DNA of 64,000 bases from Ovis canadensis (Eukaryota; Chordata; Mammalia; Artiodactyla; Bovidae). The stretch lies in NCBI RefSeq assembly GCF_042477335.2, contig NC_091255.1, positions 26,762,501 to 26,826,500 of the forward strand, in the 5' to 3' direction. Shown piece after piece: positions 20,798-32,110 of this stretch (its first letter is position 1; each line of letters opens with the position of its first letter). The notes under the pieces are model-generated. The model did no database searches. It saw nothing but the letters and a program-made list of their open reading frames with translations, and was not told the DNA's origin. Both the position numbers and the translations under genes were made by a program.

Positions 20798-21201
20798 TGC
20801 CTCTTCTCCGGCCACTCCGGGACAGCCTCTCAGCATCCCCTGTGGCAGCTGTCTGCTGTCTCCTATGGTGGCTGAACTTGAAGGACGCTAGCACGGACAG
20901 GCATGTGCAGTCAGGCTGGGGAGACGAGGTGGCCCCCTCCCGTTTGTCGGCAGACACCCTTGTTGCCTCTGTCATAGGAGAATATAATATAGACCATTCA
21001 CGGAGTCCTTTGGTTTCCTGTCCATGTCTCAACCATAAGCTCCCCACATCCCCAGCCCTCCCAGCCACTTCTTTCTGGCTTCTATCTCATGGGATCCTCC
21101 CTTCACCACATCGTCAATGATTGTCACTCCGTCCAGAGTTCCACCCCTATTGGCAGTGAATGTCTGTGTACTCGCCACCCAATTTGGGGAAAAAGAATAT
21201 G
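20798..21201. other. Unassigned unique sequence
   Basis: No repeat or exon recognised. Confidence 0.4.
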
Positions 21202-21573
21202 ACCATCACTTTTTAAAATAATTTTGTTTATTCTTTATTTATGTTTGGTTGTGCCGGGTCTTTGTTGCTGCGCAGGCTTCTCTTTCATTGTGGCGAGTGG
21301 GGGCCACTCTTGGTTGCAGGGGCGGGCTTCTCATTGCGGTGGCCTCTCTGTGGAGCGCGGGCTCTAGCGTGCATGGGCTTCCGTGGCTGCAGCCCATGGC
21401 CTCAGGAGTTGTGCCTCGCGGGCTCCAGAGCACAGGCGCCATAGTTGTGGCACATGGGCTTCATTGCTCCTTGGCACGTAGGTTCTTCCTGGACCAGGGA
21501 TTGAACCTGTGTCTCCTGCATTGGTGGGCAGCTTCTTTAACACTGAGCCACCAGGGAAGCCCAACCATCACTT
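21202..21573 (-). mobile_element. Full-length CHR-type SINE with target duplication
   Basis: Long CHR form in reverse complement (gccgggtctttgttgctgcgc, cttctcattgcggtggc, gttgtggcacatgggcttc, ctgagccaccagggaagccc) between perfect 10-bp repeats accatcactt at 21,202-21,211 and 21,564-21,573. Confidence 0.94.
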
Positions 21574-22835
21574 CTAAAGTCCATCTGAAACCCTCCTCAT
21601 CCCATCCCCTTTGCTCCCTTCTCAGAGGTAACCAGGATCCTGAGTTGTGTGTTTGACATTCTGGCTTTTCTCCATACTTATGCCAAATGTATTTGCATCC
21701 CTCAACAATAGGTGGTTTAGTTTTACGGTTTTTTTAAAAAAACTTTATGTATATGAAATGCACAGTTTATGTTCTTCTGTGGCTAGTTGTTTAACATTTT
21801 ATTCTGACATTGTGTCTGCCCTGGAGTTCATTTATTTTCACTGATGATTTTTATTCCGTAATATGAACTCACCATACAGTAAGTCCCCTACACACAAATG
21901 AGTCCTGTTCTGAGAGCACGTTCATTAGGTTCAGTTTGTTCGTTAAGTCCAACAAAGTTAGCCTAGGTACCCAGCTAACACAATCAGCTATGTAGTCCTG
22001 TCCCATAATAGGTTTATAATACTTTTCACACAAATAATACATAAAAAAATAAATACAAAAATGAAACATTTTTAATCTTACAGGATAGTACCTTGAAAAG
22101 TATCATAGTACAGGACAACAGCTGGCATACAGGGCTGGCATCACGTGAACAGGCAAGAAGAGTTACTGACTGGAGGAGGGAGCGGAAGTGGGAGATGGTA
22201 GAGCTGAAGGATAGGAGATGGAGGGCAAGCTGCAATTTCACTCGTGCCTGATGTGATTGTACATGCAAACACGTTCACGTCTTTGAAAGCTCACAATGTG
22301 GAGGTTGGTATGTAGGGGATTTCCTGCACTTAATCTGTTCCCTTGCTGATAGATGCAGTAAATATTGTTAGCCTTTCCCTTTCCTTACCTGACTTTCATT
22401 CTCTCTTTCTTTTTTCTCCTGTTGTAAACAGTGCTGCGGTGAGGATCCCTGCCGGACACACGGGAGAGATGCAGATGCCGTCCAGCTGAAGATCCCTGGG
22501 GCACACCTGGCATGGAACTGTAAGGTATGAGCATCTTCACTATTCCCAGGTACTGCCAATCTGTGTTCCCATGCTCGGAGCAGGGTATCCAAATCCAGTT
22601 TTTCTGCGGTCTTACCAGTGCTCAATATCCCCAGACTTCAAAATCTTTGTGCGTCCAAAGGATATGAAGTGCTGTCCTGGGTATGGGATGACTTGGATAT
22701 GGGATAAACGATATGACTGCTGGTGAGGTTGAGCGCATTTTCTTAATCTATTCTCTTGCTGATAGATACAGTAGATATTGTTAGCCTTTCCCTTTCTTCA
22801 CCTGAAGAAAAAAAATATTTTTTTTTTCTTCTGTG
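21574..22835 (-). mobile_element. Old L1 3' region, split by a DNA transposon
   Basis: Antisense L1ME-like: cagaggtaaccaggatcctgag, then after the transposon at 21,877-22,326 the L1 continues with cttgctgatagatgcag, cagtgctgcggtgagg, atgagcatcttcactattcccaggtactgcc and ggtgaggttgagcgcattttc. Confidence 0.7.
21875..22328. mobile_element. TA-target DNA transposon (TcMar/Tigger-like), non-autonomous
   Basis: Terminal inverted repeats: cagtaagtcccctacac at 21,877 pairs with gtatgtaggggatttcctg ending at 22,326 (several mismatches). The left end is flanked by TA (21,875-21,876); the right flank is CA, consistent with a decayed TA. The interior (ttcgttaagtccaacaaagttagcctaggtaccc) matches a mammalian Tigger-type element as I remember it. 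No transposase frame is present at ~450 bp. Confidence 0.65.
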
Positions 22836-24049
22836 ATTTGCTGGTTGCTGTCCTTTGCCTGTTCTATTTGATGATTTTATTGATCTGTGGTGGTTTTTTT
22901 ATAGCTTTTTAACATGAATCTCTTGGCAGGTAAAGATCTTCTCCCAGGCTGTAGTTTGTCTTTTAGGGGGAATGGGAGGTTTGTTTGTTTTTCTTAAATA
23001 CAGTGAAACACACAAATCTTAATGGCTGCAGTTTGGTGGGTTTTGACGGATGTATGGAACCATGTAGCCTACTCCTCTGTCGTGTCGTGGAAGACTTCCA
23101 TCACCACAGTAGAGTCTTTGTTCTCTTTTCCAGGCAACCACTATTTTAGCATCTTTTACCATATTGTATTAATCTTGCTTGATTTAGAACTTTATATAAA
23201 TTTAATCATACAGTGAGTGTGTCTGGCTTCTTGCTCAGGATAATGCTGTAAGATTCATCCATGTTGTTTTGTAGATTTCTTTTTTTATTGCTGAGTAGAT
23301 TGCTGTTGTATAAATACACTGCAATATGTTTATCCTTTCTCCTGTTGATGGACAGTTTGGTTGTTTCAGGTTTTGGCTACCATGGATAAAATGGCTATAA
23401 ACATTCTTGTACCTGTCTTTCTGTGGGCATGTGTTTTCATTTCTCTAGGGTAAATAACTCGGAGTGAAATTGTTGGGCTGTAGAGAAGGTGTATGTTTAA
23501 CTTTGTGAGAAACGCTGGGTTTCATCTTTTGACTCTGTTAAGGTCAATGTCTGTCATCAGATTTAACAATCTTTTCCTTTATGGTTTTTGCTTGCTTTTA
23601 AGCACTCTTTTTCTGAGGTCATAAAGATTTTCTGCTGTATTTCCTTTGGAAGGTTTTAAACTTCGTGTTTCACTTTCGGGTCTTGAATTCACCTGAAATT
23701 GATTTTTGTCTACTGTGTGAGATAAGAATCTGTTTTGCCCCCGTTCTCCGTTTGGGTAACCAATATTCCCCAAACTGTTATTGACTAGAGCATCGCCCCC
23801 GCCCCCAGTTGCAGTGCTTTGTCATAAATGAGATTTCCACATGGATTTAGATTTGTATCTGGGCTCTATTCTGTGCCATTGGTTTATTTTTCTATCCCTA
23901 TGCCAATACCACACTGTGCTAATTACTGTAATTCATAAAATGTCTGGCTATCTGATCGGGTAAGTCATTCTACTTCATTCTTGAAAATCAGCTGGTCTAC
24001 TTAGGGTCTTTACTCTTTCTTATAAACTTTAGGATCAGTTTGTTGGGTG

Positions 24050-24500
24050 GCAGGCATGTGTGTGCAGGCATGTGTGTACGTGTGCAGGCGTGTGTGTGCG
24101 TGTGCAGGCATGTGTGTGCGTGTGCAGGCATGTGTGTGTGTGCGCAGGCATGTGTGTGCGTGCGCAGGCAGGTGTGTGCGTGCGCAGGCAGGTGTGTGTG
24201 TGCAGGCATGTGTATATGTGTGCAGGCATGTGTGTGCGTGTGCAGGCATGTGTGTACGTGTGCAGGCGTGTGTGTGCGTGTGCAGGCATGTGTGCGTGTG
24301 CAGGCATGTGTATATGTGTGCAGGCAGGTGTGTGTGTGTGCAGGCATGTGTGTGTGCAGGTGTGTGTGTGTGCAGGCATGTGTGTGTGTGCAGGCATGTG
24401 TGTACGTGTGCAGGCATGTGTGTGCGTGTGCAGGCATGTGTATATGTGTGCAGGCAGGTGTGTGCGTGTGCAGGCATGTGTGTACATGTGCAGGCACACA
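24050..24500. repeat. GT-rich minisatellite inside L1
   Basis: About 24 copies of a roughly 18-20 bp unit, tgtgtgcgtgtgcaggca, with ta/cg variants (gtgtatatgtgtgcaggca, gtgtgtacgtgtgcaggca). Every reading frame on both strands is open for 150+ codons as a composition effect, giving Cys/His/Thr-rich artefact translations. It lies between L1 blocks that are otherwise close neighbours. Confidence 0.93.
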
Positions 24501-26136
24501 CATTCAACACAGCTGAAATTCGTTTAATTTTGTCTGCATCTGCATTGTATTTATTGATTTGGAGAGAAGATTGCCAATTTTATGACTCCAAGTCTTCTCA
24601 TTCATGAACACAGTTTATGTCTCTTTTTTGGTTTCCTAAGGTCTTTTAATAAAGTTATGTGCTTTTTCTCTTAAAGACATTTGTGCATTTTTTGTTGGAT
24701 TAATTTTTGGTATCTTCCAGTTTTTTTGTTTTTGTAAATATGATTGTAAAAATGACATTTTAAATCATCTGTTGCTGATTAGAGGAGCATAGTTGATTTT
24801 TTGCACACTGGTGGTTTAGCAAGCACTTTTCTGAACCCTTTTATTTGCACCTATGGTTTGGCAGTAACTGCTTCTTACATTTTCTATATGGACAATCCTA
24901 TAATCTGTAGTGAATGTTTCATTTTTTCCTCTCAAATCTTTAAAGCTTTAATTTTCTCTCTTGTATTTGAGCACTGTCTAGAACCTCCAGAATAATGGTG
25001 ACTAGAAGGGGAGATAATGGATCTCCTGGTCTTGCTCCTGCCTCTGAAGGAATGCTTTTAATATTTGCCCATAAAGCTTGATGTTCATTCCAAACTTTTC
25101 ATAGATACACTTTAAGTTATAAAGTCTCCTTCAAATCTTAGTTTGCTAAGACCTTTATATCATAAATGGATGTTGAATTTTTAAAAGAATTTTTCTGTTT
25201 ATTGAATAGTCGTATAATTTCCCTCTTTGATCTATGAATTCTATAAATAGATTTTCTAATATTAAATCATCTTTTTATTCCTAGAACCAACCTCACTGGT
25301 TTATGTTGATGGTGGTTATTATTGTACATAGTATTGTACAATGTACAGTTGTATTGTGTATTATATTGAATGGCAAATGTTAAGATTTTCGCATTTATGT
25401 TGAAAAGTGAGATTGTGCTGTAATTTTCCTTTCTTATGTTTTCCTTGCTGTTGTTTTTGGTATTTAGGGTATTTTTACCTTACAAAATAGTTGGGGGAAA
25501 TTTCTTTTCCTAGTCTTTGGAGTAGTTGGCATGAGGTTGAATTACCTATTCTTCAAATGTTTGATAGAACTAACTTGTAAAATCACTTGGGCCAGGCTTT
25601 GTGTGTTTGTGTGAATGTGTAGGTTTTTAAAACATGGATTCAGTTTATTTAATGATTATTTGTATGTTCAGATTTTCTAGTTCTTATTCAATAGTTTTGG
25701 TGAGTTTTTATTTTTTTCTGGGGAAATTTCCATTTCATCTAAACTTTCTAATTATTGGCATAATCTCATTCATGGTATTCTGTTGTTTTAAATTTTCTTT
25801 CCTCCCTCTTTCACTCCTAATGTTATCTATTTGTGCCTTTTCGTATTTTGATCCGTCAGTTCAGATGTCTGTGTATTTTACTGATATTTTCAAAGACCCA
25901 AACTTAATTACCTCTTCTGTTATTCCTTTGTTTTGCATTTTGTTAATACCTGGCTCTTTCTTTATGATTTCCTATTTTCTTTGGATTTACTCTGTTGTAT
26001 ATATAACATCCTGAATTTGTTACTTAATCCATTAATTTTTCCACTGTCTCCTACTACATGTTTTTATGGTGTGACTTCTAAGTGCCGTTTGTAGCTGCAT
26101 CCCAAACTTTGATGTGTAGAATTTTATTAATTCAGT

Positions 26137-26259
26137 TGGAAATGGCAACCCACTCCAGTATTCTTGCCTAGAGAATCCCATGGACGGAGGAGCTTGGTGG
26201 GCTATAGTCCATGGGTCGCAAAGAGTCGGACATGGCAGAGCGACTTCACTTTCACTTTC
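26137..26259 (+). mobile_element. Bov-A SINE monomer
   Basis: ttggaaatggcaacccactcc to gcgacttcactttcactttc, without a tRNA head, inserted into the L1. Confidence 0.88.
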
Positions 26260-27076
26260 TAAATATTTTCTTTTCCTATGTTAATTTCTTCTTTGATTCA
26301 TTTGTTGTTAAGAAGTGTGCTAAGATCCCAACTTCAGCTGTCATGGTTTATTTAGATTCATCTAAATTTATCAATTTAATCAATTGAATTGCTCATCATT
26401 GTTTATTGCTTCTCCTTTCTTTTCTATGTTTAATTTTCTTCTCCCTGAATACATCCTTTAGGTCTTTTTCTCAGCATGAATATGGTAAACTCTCTTCTTA
26501 GTCTGAGCAAACATAGTTTGTTTTCTTACATCTAGCTGGGTATAGAATTCTTGGTTGAACTTTATTTTCTCTGAGCAGTTTGAAGGTATTTTTTCATTGT
26601 CTCCTGGTTTATGTTGAAAAGTCTGCTGCATTCTACATTGTTTGCTTTTTAAGCAATATGTGTTTTCTCTGTGACTGTGGCTTCACCAGGATCTGGTTTG
26701 CCCTGGGCAATCCTGATAGCACCTGTTACCCTTGCATAACTGTTAAGAGCATCTCTCTCATTCTAAAAAATATCCAATGTAGAGTGATAAATTATGTGAT
26801 CATCCTAACTATAATGTACATAAGTATAATTTCATTTTCACTTACCCTCTAAGGACTCACCGTGTGCTTCCTGTGTCTGAAAATCCATCAGTTATAGTGA
26901 GTGCTTAACCATTTTCTCTTTTTAGAAGGCCTGCATTAAAAACCTTTTATTTTACTTTGTATCATAAGACAAAAGTTAATATATCATCAACTTAATATGT
27001 CCTTTTCTTCTCCAATTGTCTGATCTGCCAGTACCCTTTAAAGCTATCATGACTGCTATTATAACACGCTAGATAT

Positions 27077-27575
27077 TGTTACTAAGTCCAAGCTCATATT
27101 GCTCACTACATAACAGGTCAATAAATTGAGAGATGAATTGTTGGGGCAAGGACTAGAGACTTTATGTGGAAAGACACCATACTGAGAAGATGGTGAATTA
27201 GTGTCCTAAAGAACCATCTTCTTTGAGTTAGAATTCAGCCTTCTTCTATACTAAAAGATGAGGGTTGATTGCTTTAAACTTCTTGATGCCAGAATCCTTT
27301 GTTCTTGCAGCTGTCCATGTATGTCTGGGTACAATGTTCCTGTAAACCTTCAACAAGACAAATTGTATTATCTGTTCTGCAATGTTTTATTTCTATTTGA
27401 ATGAAAAAGTGTCATATCTTTAAAGGTCAGAGCCTTGAGAATGGGCTGTCCTATATCCTTCAGGCTATAGGCAACATTCTTCACTTGCAGCAAAAGCAGC
27501 AGACTACAAAGGCTAAAGTAAAAGAAACAGATCCAATATGAAGCCAGATTTGTCCTTCTCTATTACAGTATCACA
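27077..27575 (-). mobile_element. Probable solo ERV LTR
   Basis: On the minus strand the unit begins tgtgatactgtaatagagaa (complement of 27,556-27,575) and ends in cttagtaaca (complement of 27,077-27,086), giving TG...CA ends over 499 bp. The interior matches a repeated ruminant LTR type as I remember it. Flanks tagat / tagaa are only an approximate target duplication. No internal retroviral genes adjoin it. Confidence 0.45.
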
Positions 27576-27599
27576 TAGAATGGTCCGTTTTTTTTTTGC

Positions 27600-28800
27600 A
27601 GCCTCAGTTCTGTGACACTTGCTTTAACCCTCTGTGTGTTTACTTTTATCGTGTATCATACATAAACATGTATATAAAACATATTCCAAAGAATGATGCA
27701 CTCAGCATTCAGGTTGACAGAACATTACCTAATACCTTATATCCTCCTTTTGTGCCTCTGCTCAAGGGCATCCTGCCCCACTCTCTGTATGTGTTTAAAT
27801 TTTTAATTTAGGCACCATGATTGTAATCTGCGGTTCCTTTACTCTCAGTTTTGTTGAGCATGTTCTCATATTTATTTCACATTTGTCTTTTCAGTGGGAT
27901 TCCTGTTTTTGCCTTTCATCTGCGTCCTTTGGGATTATTTTCCTTATTCTTATTGATTTATAAGCATTCTTTACACGTTCTGGAAATTAATCCTTTGTCA
28001 TATGTGTTGCTTTTCATCTCCAAGTTGGTGGCTTGTTTTTTCTCATTCTATATGAAGTCTCTGGAAAACCAGAAGATTTTTTAAATATTAATTTTGCTCC
28101 AGGTCTTAGTTATGATACTCAGGATCTTCCATCTTCTTTGCTGCATGCAGGGTCTTTAGTTGCAACATGCAGGAGCTAGTTCCCAGACCAGGGGTCAATC
28201 CTGGGTTCCCTGCATTGGGAGTGCACAGTCTTAGCCCCTGGACCCCCAGGGAAATCCCCAGAAATTCTTAATTTACCTATGTTGTTGTTGTTTTTAAAGG
28301 TAAATGCTTTTTTTTTTATACCTTATTTAAGAACTCCTCTATCCCGAGGGCCTAAAATTATTATTCTATATTGTGTTCTAATTTTTGTTACAGTTTTATC
28401 ATTCATATTTGTGTTTAATCTGCCCTGAATTGATTTTTATGTAGGACATGAAGAAGGAATTAATCTTTTTCTGTATGGATAACCAGCTGTGTCAGTATCA
28501 TTTGTTATAGTCCATCCTTTTCCTTGTAAATCTTTAACATCTGTTCTGCTATAAATCCAGTTTCCATATATGTCTGTGTGTGTTTCTGGGCTCTCTCATC
28601 TGTTTCATCAGACTGTCTGTCTATTCCTGCATCGATACCACCTGTTTTGGTTAGCTTTATCCTGATATCTGGTAGGGCACATCCTTCCTTCTTGTTCTTC
28701 CTCAAGGGTAACTTAGGTTTCGTGGTCCTGTAGCTGTGCACACAGATTTTGGAGTCAGCTTGTTAGTTTCCTTGAAGCTGTCTATGATGGACTTGGTTCA
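27600..28800 (-). mobile_element. Old L1 3' region, split by a SINE
   Basis: Antisense L1 blocks gacagaacattacctaatacc, tgggattcctgtttttgcc, ccttatttaagaactcctctatccc, gccctgaattgatttttatgtag and gtttctgggctctctcatctg, in the usual order, with a CHR element at 28,121-28,259. Confidence 0.78.
28121..28259 (-). mobile_element. CHR-type SINE
   Basis: Reverse-complement CHR: gcagggtctttagttgcaacatgcaggagctagttccc, cctgcattgggagtgcacagtc, cccccagggaaatcccc. Confidence 0.85.
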
Positions 28801-29782
28801 GTGCTGTGTCAAATGTCTTAGCTGGTCCCCGTGGAAAGTGGTGTTGAATTCAGGGCTCAGTGTTTATCTTTGTGGTCAGCAAGCTGGACTCTCACAGGGG
28901 CTGTAGGCAGAGCAGCCATGGTGAGTGGGGCTCTCTATTGCTGACCCCACGCCTCACCTCCATCACTCCCACCCATGGCTATTTTTCCATGAGGGCTGGG
29001 AGGGGAGGAAGTGTGCTGGGGGAAAAGGCCAAATGATGCCTGTAGAATGGGCTTTCCTCCTTGCTGATGTTGGAGCCCTCTTCTGAGCCACCCACGCAAA
29101 TACGCTCATTTGGAGAGATCTTCTCACACCCCTATATCTTTGTTGCAGACTATCCCATCTTATTATTTCAAAGTCCCTGCCTATCCAGCCAAACTGTCAG
29201 CTTCTATGAATAAACATAGTGTCTATACCATTGGCCCAGTGTGAGAAAGGGGAGGCACGAGAGACTGGGAGAAGCCCCTGATTGTAGGACAGTCTGAGAA
29301 ACTACCACCCCTTGCCACTATGACTGTGAAATATGAGTTTGTAGAAAGGCTGTGAACAACTGCTTTTACACAACCTCAGAGTGGTAGCTTGTTGAGGCAT
29401 TTTGACGCCATCTCCGACCACCACAAACTTCTGGAAAAAAGTGGCTAATATTTCAGTCATTTCACCTTATATCTCTTCCACCTTCCAATCTTGTTCAAAT
29501 TTCTCTCATTGGCAAACTCTAACCTGGGGCCATGTTGGGAAAAGTAATTCTCTGAGTTACAAGAAGTGAGGATGGTGGAGCAGACCATTTTGCCTCAATT
29601 GTATATATTTATGTGGCTTGCAGTCATTTCCATGTATAAGTAAGGGATCACTAGCCATCCTGGCTTAGGAACGGCTTCCAGGGATAATAAATACTACTGT
29701 TCGCTGTGTTGGTTCACCTGGAATTGTGGCATAAGGTGCAGGGGCCAGACATCATACTATGACCAGTCTTACAATGTTCAGT
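28801..29782. other. Unassigned sequence
   Basis: About 1 kb. The stretch near 29,480-29,560 (ctctcattggcaaactctaacctggggcc) has the feel of a degraded mammalian repeat. Nothing gene-like. Confidence 0.4.
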
Positions 29783-29926
29783 ATTAGAAGTGTGAACTCC
29801 GAGAACTCCAGGTGAACTCCGGGAGTTGGTGATGGACAGGGAGGCCTGGCGTGCTGCAGTTCATGGGGTCGCAAAGAGTCAGACACGACCGAGCGACTGA
29901 ACTGAACTGAACTGATTAGAAGTGTG
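29783..29926 (+). mobile_element. BovB 3' scrap with target duplication
   Basis: Last ~105 bp of BovB (gggagttggtgatggacagggaggcctgg to gcgactgaactgaactga) between perfect 12-bp repeats attagaagtgtg at 29,783-29,794 and 29,915-29,926. A near-repeat of gaactcc(g)...gaactcc lies at its 5' junction. Confidence 0.92.
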
Positions 29927-31235
29927 TGAATACTGAAGGAGAAATGAGGTTCGAAATGCCTGGTACCAGAAGCTAGTCTTTTCAAAAGTGTGATAGGGAT
30001 GTGTTTGACAGTTAATGTTAAAAAGTCATTACATCTGTGTTTAAAGCAATCAATTTCTCTTTGTTTATCCTTTGAATGAAGAGTCTTAAAATGACACTGC
30101 AACCTATAACAACATAATTCTGTTCAAAAATGTTCTGTTGCATAAGAAGCAATAAGGTTAATTATTAACAGAAGTACCTTCTAGTGCCCCAGTCATCTCT
30201 TCAGCTGCATTTAATTTGCTATTTAACTCATCCATTGGGTTTTTAATTTCAGTGACTTTCTGTGTTTCTCTAGCAGTTCAAGTTAGATATTTTCCAGATA
30301 TGTTTGTTTGATCCAAATATGTCTGTGAGATCCACAGGACAGGACCAGAGGACTTCTTTTTCTGTCTTCTTATAACTACAGGAATAGATAATTTATGGAA
30401 AACACAGATAAGTAAACAAATGATATCAGTTAGAAATCACCTTAACCAGCAGTAAACTACCAGAGACTTAAATGATTTTATGTCTCTGGTCTGAGTCCTC
30501 CTCTGTAAAACCTATCCCCCCAATTCATTCCACAAATATCTTTCTCTTTCCTTTCTAACATTCCTTCCTTTACATTGTTAATTATTCAAGATATGCTTAG
30601 TTTGTAGACCGTGTGTTGTTTGTTCTAGTGGTTAAAGTCTTGGTGATGGCCTGGGTAGAGTGGGGATCAAACCCTATTGCTTATTTTGTCTGAATCTTGC
30701 TCACTCATCTTGTGATTTTGGATTATGAGCTCATCTACTGCAGCATTCTATCTGTGAGAATTATGTGCAGCCTTGGTTGAGGGTGTGCTCTCTTGAGCGG
30801 TTTCCTATTTGTTGCTGTCAGGAATCCAAGGGGTATCACTGTCCTGAGACTAATGCTACCATGTTACCTTACCAGTCTGGGAGTTTCTAGACTGCTGGGG
30901 TAGGGTTCCTCCCACAGAGCTACAGCATTAACTAAAAACTTTATTCCTTTGATATTTAGTCCCCTTTCAATTTCGGCTCCTGAGGAATTTCTTCCTTGAG
31001 AACCCGGCTCTTTATTTCAAAGGATGCCTGTTATACTTTATCTGCAGTTTCTAAGTGTTTATTAGTGGGAGGAGCTTCAGGTTATTTAGCAAACCATATT
31101 TCCAAAATTGTAAGGCTTACAATTTTTTTTTGTTAATTGTTGTGGCCCTTTTGCCTATCATAATGCCTGGGGGAAAGATAGTAAATAAGTATTCTTTTGT
31201 TCTTTATTTGTGTCCCCTGGTAACTGGGATCCTTA
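29927..31235. other. Mostly unassigned; possible L1 scrap
   Basis: At about 30,190-30,345, cttcagctgcatttaatttgctatttaactcatccattgggtttttaatttcag resembles antisense L1. The remainder shows no gene or repeat I can name. Confidence 0.35.
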
Positions 31236-31400
31236 AGCCTTTGCCCTTCCCTCAGTGCCCAGCACAGAGCCTGGCGCACAGAAGGCACTCAGGAAACATT
31301 TGTGGAATGAATTGGGAGGACATGTTTTACAAATGAGGACTCTGAGAACAGAGACATGAAATGACTTACGTCTCTGGCAATTCAGTGCTGGTTGAGGTGA
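31236..31400. mobile_element. L2/MIR relics
   Basis: gtgcccagcacagagcctggcgcacagaaggcactcaggaaa is an L2/MIR-type 3' end; ggacatgttttacaaatgaggactctgag...gaaatgactta is an antisense MIR core. Confidence 0.6.
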
Positions 31401-31970
31401 TTTCTAGCTGATATCATTCATTCATTCACATATCTGTATTTTCCATAAATTATCCATTCCTGTAGTTACCAGAAGACAGAAATCCTTTGGTCCTGCCCTT
31501 TGAATCTCATTTTATTGGAGAATATGGTCCTCCCATTCCCTTCTCCAGGATTCAAGACATCAATATGTTTGCCTAAGGGGCTCAAGTCTGATGATCTTGG
31601 AGGACTTCTGGACAATAGTGGCTGAGACTGTGAGAAATAAAGTGGGGAAGCTGGAGAGGGTGGCCAACCCCCTCTGGCCCCTGTGTGCTTCCATTGCTTC
31701 ATCTCTGGCCCATGTGCCATTGTTGATTTCCGTTCTCCTCTCCCCAACCTCCCCTCCCTCCACTGGGTTGTTTTTTTTTTTTTTTGGTGAAATTTGAACT
31801 CTTGGTAAGAGGCCAGTTGTCTTAGCTAAAAATGATTCTCTTGATTTATTCTTCTTGGTGTCAAAGAAAATCAAACTTGGCCATAACATGAGCCCTCCCT
31901 GGCTGGCCGAGAGCGGCAGTTACCCTGGGCAGCATGAGGGTGGTTGTGGAGAGACCCCCAAGCCAAAAGC
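31401..31970. other. Unassigned sequence with poly(T)
   Basis: T tract at about 31,770-31,786. No repeat family or exon recognised. Confidence 0.4.
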
Positions 31971-31974
31971 CCAA

Positions 31975-32110
31975 AGCCCTTAGTTCTTGGACCATCATCA
32001 CCCCTATGTGACCTGGGGCAACTCACTTGCCCTCTCTACACTCAGTTTTATGATCTAAAAAATTGAGAGGATGATTTTTAAAATCCTCTCCAGCTATGAC
32101 ATCTTGAGGT
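31975..32110 (+). mobile_element. MIR SINE relic
   Basis: ctatgtgacctggggcaactcacttgccctctctacactcagttttatgatct, then aatcctctccagctatgac: MIR core and 3' part. Confidence 0.7.

Larger units (their letters stand above)
22836..26880 (-). mobile_element. Large old L1 block
   Basis: Antisense L1M sequence, 3' UTR first and then ORF2 going upstream. Examples: ggttttgacggatgtatgg and gattcatccatgttgtttt (3' UTR), acctgaaattgatttttgtctactgtgtgag, tatctgggctctattctgtgcc, ggagataatggatctcctggtcttgc, and gaattcttggttgaac near 26,545. At least two 3' ends seem to be stacked (a new one starts near 22,990). Interrupted by a minisatellite (24,050-24,500) and a Bov-A SINE (26,137-26,259). No open coding frame of useful length remains. 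Confidence 0.85.

Noticed and set aside
24050..24500. Regularly spaced repeats resembling a CRISPR array
   Set aside because: There are no unique spacers; units are contiguous and the context is mammalian L1.
24000..24607. Six long overlapping Cys/His/Thr-rich open frames
   Set aside because: They are translations of the GT/CA minisatellite in every frame. Lack of stop codons comes from base composition, not selection.
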